From: CAZWKX01 sp964614095
Lineage (GTDB): Bacteria > Actinomycetota > Acidimicrobiia > Spongiisociales > UBA11373
NCBI GenBank assembly: GCA_964614095.1
Contig: CAZTJO010000005.1
Coordinates: 24,856 to 88,855 of the forward strand
Direction: 5' to 3'
DNA length: 64,000 nucleotides
Shown: positions 57,898 through 64,000 of the stretch, piece by piece
How positions within the stretch are numbered: the first letter of the stretch is position 1
Layout: each line of letters opens with the position of its first letter
The notes under the pieces: model-generated
The model's input: the letters and a program-made list of their open reading frames with translations, nothing else
What the model was told of the DNA's origin: nothing
The model's database searches: none
Made by a program: the position numbers and the translations under genes

Positions 57898-58940
57898 CTC
57901 GGGCTCTCCGGAGGACCGATCTTCACGAAGGTGACTGCGCCAAGACTGTGATCAGACCGGCCCCCGAACCGGCAAGTCTGCACATCCTCGAGGACAATGT
58001 GATCCGAACTCGCCTCAGAGACGACCTCCATAAGCCGCGGCACCGGCATCCAGCCGGCATCGTTCCCCGGCACAAACCGCTCCAGCACCACCAGCATGCC
58101 TCCGGGTCGAATCGCTTGCCACATCTGCCGAATCAGCCGGATCTGCTCAACCGGCTGCAGATTGCCCAGAGCCCCTATGCAGAGTGCCAGGTCAAAACGT
58201 TCGCTCCCCACTCCCAGGTGCAGGTGTGCCCCCAGGTGTTTCACTTCCAGCTCCGGGTAGTTCATCCCGGCCTCCTCGATCAGCAACTCCCGCCGATCGA
58301 ATCCGACGACCGCAAAACCACGCGCCAAAAGAGCTCGGAGCCAAACTCCGCCTCCACACCCAACCACCAGGGCGTGTGGCTGCATGCCTTCGGGTGTTCT
58401 GACCTCGAGCTCTGCCAGCGAAGGCAGCACCGTTCCGGCTTGGCGAACAAACTCGGCCTTGGTCTCTCTGTCGCGACGAAGTGGCGCCACAGCTTCGCCG
58501 ACCTTTGGCATGCGCTCACCCGACTCCACCAGCCACGCCACCGCGTCCCCCATCTCGTCCGGCCCAAAGACCAGCCGCTGCGGGGCGGCAAACCCGTGAC
58601 GGCGCGCCAGCGCATGCCAGAGAGGGTCGTCGCCGACGATGAGCAGGTCGTGATAGGTGAGGCGATCAAAAAGCGCCCCGCCAAATGCCCAGGCCAGATC
58701 GTCGAGTCCAAGGTCTTCAGGAACCGCCACTGCCAGCGGCGCCTCCCAGCCCTTCTCACTCACCGATTCCAGCGGGAAAGACATCGGATCGAGGATGATG
58801 ACCTGCCGCGCCCGGTCGAGCTCGCCGAGTCGCTGCGGTACCAGGCTCCACTCATCGAAGACACGCAGGCCGTCGATACCGGGCAGGCCGATATTGAGCC
58901 GGCCTTCATAGACCACAATCGTGCCGGTGCTAGTCGTCAC
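57894..58940 (-). CDS. SAM-dependent methyltransferase
   Basis: The 348-aa protein has an N-terminal domain of unknown function (about 1-185) and a class I methyltransferase domain: motif I LVVGCGGGVWLRALLARGFAVVGFDRRELLIEEA, an acidic post-I Asp, LALCIGALGNLQPVEQIRLIRQMWQAIRPGGMLVVLERFV. The substrate is probably a sugar or a glycan intermediate given the cluster. Its start overlaps the coiled-coil gene by 11 bases and its stop overlaps the GT start by four. Confidence 0.85.
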   Translation of the reverse strand: MTTSTGTIVVYEGRLNIGLPGIDGLRVFDEWSLVPQRLGELDRARQVIILDPMSFPLESVSEKGWEAPLAVAVPEDLGLDDLAWAFGGALFDRLTYHDLLIVGDDPLWHALARRHGFAAPQRLVFGPDEMGDAVAWLVESGERMPKVGEAVAPLRRDRETKAEFVRQAGTVLPSLAELEVRTPEGMQPHALVVGCGGGVWLRALLARGFAVVGFDRRELLIEEAGMNYPELEVKHLGAHLHLGVGSERFDLALCIGALGNLQPVEQIRLIRQMWQAIRPGGMLVVLERFVPGNDAGWMPVPRLMEVVSEASSDHIVLEDVQTCRFGGRSDHSLGAVTFVKIGPPESPR

Positions 58941-59214
58941 GGAGCCAGCGCTCTTCCAGCCGGCGGAACGCCCGGAGCCTGCGGAAGATCCAGCCGTAGG
59001 GCCGGCGCCCCAGCCGCTGCAGCAATCGGGTGAGGTCGCGGCGGGCCCTTTCTAGCTCCCGATTCTGCCGACGCGCCGCGGCCAGCTCGACCTCGAGGTC
59101 CTCCACCTCTTGGCGATGCCCGCTCGAACGGGCCCGGACCACCCGCATTTCAAGGGCAAGGAGATCGTTCTCCTTGCGCAGCCGATCAACATCCTCAGAG
59201 CTTTGGGGATTCAT
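58930..59214 (-). CDS. Small coiled-coil protein of the glycan cluster
   Basis: The 94-aa protein is nearly all coiled coil (about 8-60; VDRLRKENDLLALEMRVVRARSSGHRQEVEDLEVELAAARRQNRELERARRDLTRLLQRLG) with an aromatic, highly basic C-terminus (RRPYGWIFRRLRAFRRLEERWLRDD), which could bind membrane phospholipid. ATG 59214 begins it. It overlaps the methyltransferase by 11 bases. Such proteins may organise or length-control glycan enzymes; the role is unknown. Confidence 0.75.
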   Translation of the reverse strand: MNPQSSEDVDRLRKENDLLALEMRVVRARSSGHRQEVEDLEVELAAARRQNRELERARRDLTRLLQRLGRRPYGWIFRRLRAFRRLEERWLRDD

Positions 59215-59232
59215 GCGAAAGACCTTTCGATG

Positions 59233-60015
59233 CTAGACACGCTCCAGGCCGATCCGTTCCAGCCGACGCAGACGAAACAGCGCATTCTGGAGGCGCGCCA
59301 CCAGCCCCGGATCGAACATATCCATCGACCGACCCCGATCCTCGGTGACCGCCGGATCGAACACCGACTGCGTGGCGACCTCCCGCAGCGGAAGATTCCA
59401 GCGTCGGCGCAGCACCGAAGTCAATGGGTAGCCCTGCCGAATTGATTCGAACGCGACGGTGTGCACGTCATTGGGGTAGCGCGACACAAAACGCAGAACT
59501 GCCGAGTTGTAGGTGAGCCACATGCGCAGCGCCAGGTCGGGCTCCTCGAGGAATCGTCGGTGCACCTCCTGTCTCCCCACCCCATCAGCGATCATCCGGC
59601 CGTGCCGGTGCTCCAGCGAACCGGCACACTCCGACGGGTTGCGGAATACGACAACAACTCTGGCTTCGGGAACGATGTGTTTCCAGATCGGGAGGAAGAG
59701 GCAGAGCCGCGGATCCTTGAATCCCCAGAATCGATGTTCTTTGCGCCGCCGCAGCACCAGGTCCTCCATGGCTCGCCACCGCACCGGATTCACCACCGGG
59801 ATCAGCGGTTCCGCCCGAAGCCACTGGGCTCCGTTGTCCTTCAGAACGTGCTCGTGGATATCGACCACCTCGCCATCCTCAAAGTGACCGTAGGGATTCG
59901 AGGGCGCCGGCTCGATCAGTCTGTCTCCGATGAAGAGCCCCGCCTGCTGCAGCAAACTCGCCACCAGCGATGTGCCGCTGCGATGAAACCCGACGATCAG
60001 GAGAACGCTGCTCAT
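59233..60015 (-). CDS. Sulfotransferase-family protein
   Basis: The 260-aa protein has the PAPS-binding 5' loop VLLIVGFHRSGTSLVASLLQQAGLF (about 5-29) and 3' loop VVVVFRNPSECAGSLEHRHG (about 120-139), with PSNPYGHFEDGEVVDIHEHVL in between. It lacks a membrane helix. ATG 60015 was chosen from the family N-terminus. It is the first gene of the minus-strand glycan cluster, 18 bases upstream of the coiled-coil gene. Its probable acceptor is a carbohydrate. Confidence 0.88.
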   Translation of the reverse strand: MSSVLLIVGFHRSGTSLVASLLQQAGLFIGDRLIEPAPSNPYGHFEDGEVVDIHEHVLKDNGAQWLRAEPLIPVVNPVRWRAMEDLVLRRRKEHRFWGFKDPRLCLFLPIWKHIVPEARVVVVFRNPSECAGSLEHRHGRMIADGVGRQEVHRRFLEEPDLALRMWLTYNSAVLRFVSRYPNDVHTVAFESIRQGYPLTSVLRRRWNLPLREVATQSVFDPAVTEDRGRSMDMFDPGLVARLQNALFRLRRLERIGLERV

Positions 60016-60107
60016 CGCGGCCACTCGCGTCCGTAAAGAGCAAGATTGACTAGCTGGAGATCCACAACAGGGGCAGCCTATTCGCTCGGCGGCGCAGCAA
60101 GGCGCCG

Positions 60108-60584
60108 TCAGACCCCTTGGATGTGTATTACGACACGGCGGTCGCGGCCCTGATCGAGCTCGGCAAAGAGAATCCGTTGCCAACTACCGAGCAGTAGCTC
60201 ACCTTCCACCACGGGAAGTGTCACCGACGATGACCCGACCAGCAGCTGGCGGCAGTGGGCGTGGCCGTTCAGCAGCTCATCCTCCTGGAGGTTCTCGGTC
60301 CGCAGCCCGGGATCATCGTGCTCGTAGTAGCGATCGCCTGGAACAACCTCCCCAATGAGACGACGGAAGTCGTTGAGGAATCCGGTCTCCGACTCGTTCA
60401 CAAGCACCGAGGTTGTCGTGTGCAGGCTGTGCACGGTCACCTGCCCGTGTCTCACACCCGACCGATGCAACACCTCTCTTGCGATCTCGGTCAGGTCCCA
60501 GAATTCGAGGCCGGCCGTGGTGTGAAAGTGCAGGGCCTCGGTACGAATCCGGGGATCCTCGGACGAGGCCAACACGTTCAGCAT
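60108..60584 (-). CDS. YjbQ/UPF0047-family protein
   Basis: The 158-aa protein is a YjbQ (UPF0047) member: GQVTVHSLHTTTSVLVNESETGFLNDF, HDDPGLRTENLQEDELLNGHAHCRQLLVGSSSVTLPVVEGELLLGSWQRILFAELDQGRDRRVVI. The conserved His and Glu residues are in place. E. coli YjbQ has weak thiamine-phosphate synthase activity, probably not physiological. ATG 60584 was chosen; a GTG at 60632 with GGAG upstream could extend the N-terminus by 16 residues. Confidence 0.9.
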   Translation of the reverse strand: MLNVLASSEDPRIRTEALHFHTTAGLEFWDLTEIAREVLHRSGVRHGQVTVHSLHTTTSVLVNESETGFLNDFRRLIGEVVPGDRYYEHDDPGLRTENLQEDELLNGHAHCRQLLVGSSSVTLPVVEGELLLGSWQRILFAELDQGRDRRVVIHIQGV

Positions 60585-60734
60585 GCCCTCCGGACGCCGC
60601 GTGGCGCGCCTCGTACTCAGATGATCATCCACCGGGAATACTCCAGACTCGATTGGCTTCCGCAACGTTAGTGCTCGACGCGCCCAATGCAGCACCACCA
60701 ACCGGAGGCGCCTTCCCGCCACTGACCCCTTTCT

Positions 60735-60749
60735 ACCACATTCTGTGGT
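60735..60749 (+). promoter_or_regulatory. Short palindrome upstream of the CAP/RTX gene
   Basis: ACCACA-TTC-TGTGGT (60735-60749) lies about 20 bases before the GTG of the first CAP-domain gene, next to TTGAAT (60754-60759). It may be an operator; support is only its symmetry and position. Confidence 0.35.
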
Positions 60750-60766
60750 CAGATTGAATACTTAAG

Positions 60767-62086
60767 GTGGCTAAATCGAGTGCCGATAGCGGCCTCATGA
60801 GGTCGTCCGATACTGCATCCGCCGTCTGGAGCAGCGCTGGAGCCGGTCGATTTGTGGCCGCACTGGCAGCAGCCCTCCTGGTTATCAGTTTTGCCGCCGC
60901 CCAGCCCAGCGCCGCGACAGAAGCCGCCAACTGGACCGAATTGGAGCAGCAATTCGTCTACGAATTGAACCACGCAAGGTGGAACCCGGATGCCGTCGAG
61001 GCCGCCGCCGGCCTTCCTGCCGGCACCCTGCTTCCTGCTCCTCCACTGGCAATCAACCCTTCCTTGGCCGCCTCGGCAGACTTCAAGGCAGCCGAGATGT
61101 CCAGCTACGGCTATTTCTCGCATCAGAGCCCCGTCACCGACATGTGGCCGAATCAATTGGCCCGTGACAATGGCTATCCACTTCCCGGCTGGTGGGACGG
61201 GGACGCCAACTACATCGAATCCCTGCACGCCGGCAGTCCCGTGCCGGCCGACGTGCTCCAAAGCTTTGTCAACTCACCTTCACACCGCGTCCATGTCATG
61301 GGCCAGGAGTGGTTTGGCACCCACTACGACATCGGGGTGGGCATGATCGAAAGTACCCGAGTCTGGGTCATCCACACCGGCTCCGAGGAACCGCTCGTCC
61401 CTGTGTTTACCGGTGTCGTATTCTCCGATGACAACGGCAACGGGCGTATGGATCTGGGCGAATCCCTCGCCGGAGTCACCGTCGGTGCCGGCCAGTACTC
61501 CACGGTCACCAACGCCGGCGGCGGATGGGCACTCGAACTCCCGCGGGGCCAGTACACGATCACCGCAAGCGGCGGTCCCTTTGTTGGTGAATCGTCTGCA
61601 CTGGTCGACCTCGGTGACTTCAACGTCGGTGTTGACTTCGTCTCGGGGGATACCAATCCGCAAATCTTCGCCTACGCCCTCTGCAACGGCCTCCAGCCCA
61701 CCATCCTCGGAACCGACGGTGACGACGTCATCCAGGGCACCGACGGACCCGACGTCATCCACGCCGGCGCCGGCAACGATGTTGTGTTCGGCGGTTCCGG
61801 CAACGACGTCGTGTGCGGGGGACCGGGCAACGATCAGCTTGGAGGAGGCCGCGGCAGAGACAAACTGTTCGGCAACGAAGGCAATGACACTCTCACCGGC
61901 CAGCAGAACCGCGACCGGCTCTTCGGCGGCAGCGGGGACGACACCCTGATCGGAAACAACCGCAACGATCGACTGCGCGGCAACCGTGGCGACGACATCT
62001 TGGTCGGCGGCGTCGGCACCGATCGTCTTTTTGGGGGTCCGGGAACCGATGACTGCCGCAGCGGTGAGTACCTGAACAGCTGCTGA
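60767..62086 (+). CDS. Secreted CAP/SCP-domain protein with RTX-like repeats (paralogue 1)
   Basis: The 439-aa protein has a signal peptide (about 25-50), a CAP/SCP domain (about 55-205; YELNHARWNPDAVE, WPNQLARDNGYPLPGWWDGDANYIESLHAG, FVNSPSHRVHVMGQEWFG), a SdrD-B-like beta domain (about 210-290; VFSDDNGNGRMDLGESLAGVTVGAG) and a tail of about 12 RTX-like nonapeptide repeats (GTDGDDVIQGTDGPDVIHAGAGNDVVFGG..., about 310-425) that would bind calcium. GTG 60767 is used; ATG 60797 is also possible. It is a tandem paralogue of the next gene. It is likely a surface or secreted enzyme/adhesin. Confidence 0.88.
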   Translation: MAKSSADSGLMRSSDTASAVWSSAGAGRFVAALAAALLVISFAAAQPSAATEAANWTELEQQFVYELNHARWNPDAVEAAAGLPAGTLLPAPPLAINPSLAASADFKAAEMSSYGYFSHQSPVTDMWPNQLARDNGYPLPGWWDGDANYIESLHAGSPVPADVLQSFVNSPSHRVHVMGQEWFGTHYDIGVGMIESTRVWVIHTGSEEPLVPVFTGVVFSDDNGNGRMDLGESLAGVTVGAGQYSTVTNAGGGWALELPRGQYTITASGGPFVGESSALVDLGDFNVGVDFVSGDTNPQIFAYALCNGLQPTILGTDGDDVIQGTDGPDVIHAGAGNDVVFGGSGNDVVCGGPGNDQLGGGRGRDKLFGNEGNDTLTGQQNRDRLFGGSGDDTLIGNNRNDRLRGNRGDDILVGGVGTDRLFGGPGTDDCRSGEYLNSC

Positions 62087-62206
62087 GCGCCAGCCGGTTC
62101 GGCCGCTTTCGACCCCGCCTCGAGCACCGCCTATGGCCCCGCCACCGCGGTGCCGAGCGCATTTTGAGCCTCTCGGTATACTGGCTGCCCCGGCCATCCC
62201 GTCATT

Positions 62207-63505
62207 ATGAAAAGAACAACTCTCGCTCTGATGCTTCTCGTCGCCGCCGTTGTTTTCACCGCGCCGGCGCTGGCAACCCCCGCCGATGCGTGGACGGCCG
62301 AAGAGATGCAGGCCGTCTACGACCTGAACCTCGCCCGACGCAACCCCGTGCTTTGGGGAATCGAACATGGGGTGGACCTGAGCGGCATCCCCGCCAGGCC
62401 GCCGCTGGCGCCCAACAACCTCCTGGCCGCCTCGGCCGCGTTTCGCGCAGAAGACTTGGCCGCAACCGGAGGAGATTATGGGCACCGAATGTCCCCTCCG
62501 GACAGTCGCTGGCCCAACCAAGTTGCCCGCGACTTTGGGTACCCGCTTCCCAGTTGGTGGAGCGGTGACGCCAACTACATTGAGGGCTACCTCGGCGGCG
62601 CCGAGGTCTTCCCTCTCGCCAACATCCTCTCCTACAGCCGCTACGTCGACCCCGACCAAGTGCACCTCGAGCATCTCCTCGGCTCAGAGAGTTTTGCCCT
62701 TCACAGGGAGATCGGCTTCGGCTTTCACCAGGACGGGGATGAGCTCTGGTGGGTCTGGCACACCGGGTACATCGAGGGTGGCGATCCTTTCATCACCGGC
62801 GCCGCGTTCAACGACGGCAACCAGAACGGTGTCATGGATCTCGGTGAGGGCATACCCGGCGTCACCGTCATCGCCGACGGCCGGACGGCCACCACCAACG
62901 CCGGCGGTGGTTGGGCCATCCAGATTCCCCGCGGCAGCTACACGGTGACCGCCAGCGGCGGTGGCTTTGCCGGGACCTCCTCTGCCAAGGTCGAGGTGAA
63001 CAGCTACAACGTCGGAGTCGATTTCATCTCCGGCGATCCTGCCGCCATCGTGGTGTCCTACGCACTGTGCGGAGGGTATATGCCCACCATGCTGGGCACT
63101 TCCGGACCCGATACCATCTACGGCACCTCCGGCCGCGACATCATCTACACGGGGTCCGGGAACGATATCGTCCACGCCGGATCCGGAAACGATGTCGTCT
63201 GTGGCGATGCAGGCAACGACAATCTCGACGGCGGCACCGGACGTGACTACCTCTACGGCGACAGAGGCGATGACACCCTGACCGGACGGTCCGGCAGCGA
63301 CCGTCTCTACGGCGGCAACGGCGACGATACCCTCGTCGGCCACCGGTGCAATGATCGTCTCTACGGCGGACGAGGCAACGACATCCTCAGTGGGCGGCCC
63401 GGCAGCGATACTCTCAACGGCGGCAGCGGCACGGACACCGGCGACGGCGGCAGCGGCACCGACAGGTGCTCCAATCTGGACTACCAGGCCGGCTGCGAGG
63501 TCTAG
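62207..63505 (+). CDS. Secreted CAP/SCP-domain protein with RTX-like repeats (paralogue 2)
   Basis: The 432-aa paralogue has a signal peptide (MKRTTLALMLLVAAVVFTAPALA), a CAP domain (about 28-185; WPNQVARDFGYPLPSWWSGDANYIEGYLGG), the same SdrD-B-like segment (AFNDGNQNGVMDLGEGIPGVTVIADG) and RTX-like repeats (GTSGPDTIYGTSGRDIIYTGSGNDIVHAGSGNDVV..., about 300-415), ending in a short Cys-containing tail. The CAP histidine region of paralogue 1 (SPSHRVHVM) is DPDQVHLEHLL here, so activity may differ. ATG 62207 is used; the two genes share 120 bases of spacer. Confidence 0.9.
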   Translation: MKRTTLALMLLVAAVVFTAPALATPADAWTAEEMQAVYDLNLARRNPVLWGIEHGVDLSGIPARPPLAPNNLLAASAAFRAEDLAATGGDYGHRMSPPDSRWPNQVARDFGYPLPSWWSGDANYIEGYLGGAEVFPLANILSYSRYVDPDQVHLEHLLGSESFALHREIGFGFHQDGDELWWVWHTGYIEGGDPFITGAAFNDGNQNGVMDLGEGIPGVTVIADGRTATTNAGGGWAIQIPRGSYTVTASGGGFAGTSSAKVEVNSYNVGVDFISGDPAAIVVSYALCGGYMPTMLGTSGPDTIYGTSGRDIIYTGSGNDIVHAGSGNDVVCGDAGNDNLDGGTGRDYLYGDRGDDTLTGRSGSDRLYGGNGDDTLVGHRCNDRLYGGRGNDILSGRPGSDTLNGGSGTDTGDGGSGTDRCSNLDYQAGCEV

Positions 63506-63598
63506 CCGGCCGTCCCTGCGCCACATCCCGATTGCTCTCGGGCGCTCGGGCCGGTCCCCATCCGTTCCCCGACAAAAGTTGCTCGCCGCAGCAGGGCC

Positions 63599-64000
63599 TT
63601 ACTCCCCCGGCCCGATCCCTAGAGATGGGCACGGTCGGCCACACATCACCGATTCCCGGTACGTGAGTTTGGGGCCCCCGTCGGGGCCCCAAACTCGCCA
63701 CGACGAGCAGAGTGCCAAGCTCTCGACGGCGAAGGACCCGAAGAACAGGGCGAGCCCGGCCAGCAGCACTCCGAGACCGATCAGAAACAGAGTGCTGCTG
63801 CCCAGAGGACCGCCGCCCCCGGTATAGGGCAGCTCGGGCAGCGCGGTCGTCGGACCACTCGCCGTTGTCGACGGACCGCCGATCACGGTCGTCGTGGGAT
63901 CTGCCACCGTGGTAGAGGTGACCGTGGTCGACGGCCCGGCAGTTACGGTGGTGAAGGTGTCGGCGACTGTGGTTGTGGTGGCCTCAGTCGTTGTGGTGGC
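63599..64000 (-). CDS. Thr-rich surface protein with LPxTG-type sorting signal, partial
   Basis: The reading frame continues off the right edge, so only the C-terminal part is seen. It starts in a Thr/Val-rich low-complexity stalk (TTTVTAGPSTTVTSTTVADPTTTV), then has LPELPYTGGG, an LPxTG-type sortase motif (LPYTG), and a hydrophobic stretch (LFLIGLGVLLAGLALFFGSFAV). An unusually long polar tail of about 40 aa follows instead of a short basic tail; the frame over it overlaps a GC hairpin, so a frameshift or mis-set stop is possible. No sortase is in the window. A GTG at 63907 is only an internal position. Confidence 0.7.
   Translation of the reverse strand, partial: ATTTTEATTTTVADTFTTVTAGPSTTVTSTTVADPTTTVIGGPSTTASGPTTALPELPYTGGGGPLGSSTLFLIGLGVLLAGLALFFGSFAVESLALCSSWRVWGPDGGPKLTYRESVMCGRPCPSLGIGPGE
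63665..63696. terminator. 14-bp perfect hairpin between convergent genes
   Basis: GAGTTTGGGGCCCC (63665-63678), loop CGTC, and GGGGCCCCAAACTC (63683-63696) lie between the convergent CAP/RTX gene and the LPxTG gene's 3' end. There is no U-run on either side. It is a probable bidirectional terminator, overlapping the annotated tail of the LPxTG protein. Confidence 0.65.

Noticed and set aside
61690..63480. Tandem DNA repeats of the RTX regions as CRISPR or satellite arrays
   Set aside because: The periodicity is 27 bases with varied sequence and encodes GGxGxDxxx nonapeptides in frame; it is protein-level repetition.

Overview
The window is about 64 kb of high-GC, gene-dense bacterial chromosome with no rRNA, tRNA, CRISPR array or mobile element that I could recognise. 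The gene set points to an actinobacterium (a monoderm), possibly an uncultured relative of Acidimicrobiia. The evidence is a dnaK-grpE-dnaJ-hspR operon with a HAIR-like operator and a SigH/SigR-type promoter, an EtfD-type membrane Fe-S oxidoreductase, an ArfA-like BON/OmpA protein, a split LigD-polymerase/LigC pair, a Thr-rich LPxTG-type surface protein, and a heliorhodopsin, a family reported essentially from monoderms. Exact taxonomy is inference.

Layout. 0-7.4 kb: MobA-like nucleotidyltransferase, an eRF1-like (baeRF) protein, alanine dehydrogenase, a small excisionase-type HTH protein, a tandem DUF3105-like membrane protein, a diguanylate cyclase preceded by a 13-bp perfect hairpin, and a CpaE/MinD-like ATPase with a small partner. 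7.4-15 kb: a CPA2 antiporter with its TrkA-N/C-USP regulator, an orphan beta-class DNA methyltransferase, a YdcF protein, an overlooked 57-aa zinc-ribbon protein, and an EtfD-like redox protein. 15-22 kb: PspA with a TPM-type membrane protein, ProC, a CBS/CorC protein, an AlkD-like protein and a zinc-ribbon membrane protein. 22-28 kb: acetyltransferase, EEP nuclease/phosphatase, acyl-CoA dehydrogenase with divergent TetR regulator, M20 peptidase. 27.7-32.4 kb: ABHD18-like hydrolase plus heliorhodopsin, then an ArfA-like protein coupled to a coiled-coil/HhH membrane protein. 32.4-35.8 kb: NHEJ-type polymerase and ligase flanking a serpin lipoprotein.

36-46 kb is dominated by protein quality control: MurI, then DnaK-GrpE-DnaJ(type B)-HspR, MscL, a Ycf46-like AAA ATPase, an ICMT-family methyltransferase and ClpB. 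Both dnaK and clpB have an exact GGAA[T/C]-N18-GTT match to SigH/SigR promoters, and the dnaK one overlaps a HAIR-like inverted repeat, so the HspR encoded at the operon end probably represses it.

46-54 kb: two paralogous AMIN-like secreted proteins; a PadR regulator, a HAAS-NfeD fusion and an SPFH protein ended by a strong intrinsic terminator; a CHASE histidine kinase; Lgt; an AhpD-like protein and an MFS transporter. 54.9-60 kb: a tightly overlapping minus-strand surface-glycan cluster (sulfotransferase, coiled-coil protein, methyltransferase, glycosyltransferase, glycosyltransferase-sulfotransferase fusion). 60-64 kb: YjbQ, two paralogous secreted CAP-domain/RTX-repeat proteins, and the C-terminus of a Thr-rich LPxTG-type protein cut by the window edge.

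The most notable items are the heliorhodopsin operon, the dual heat-shock promoter architecture, the HAAS-NfeD fusion with a possible internal start, and the glycosyltransferase-sulfotransferase fusion. All functional statements are from sequence reading only.
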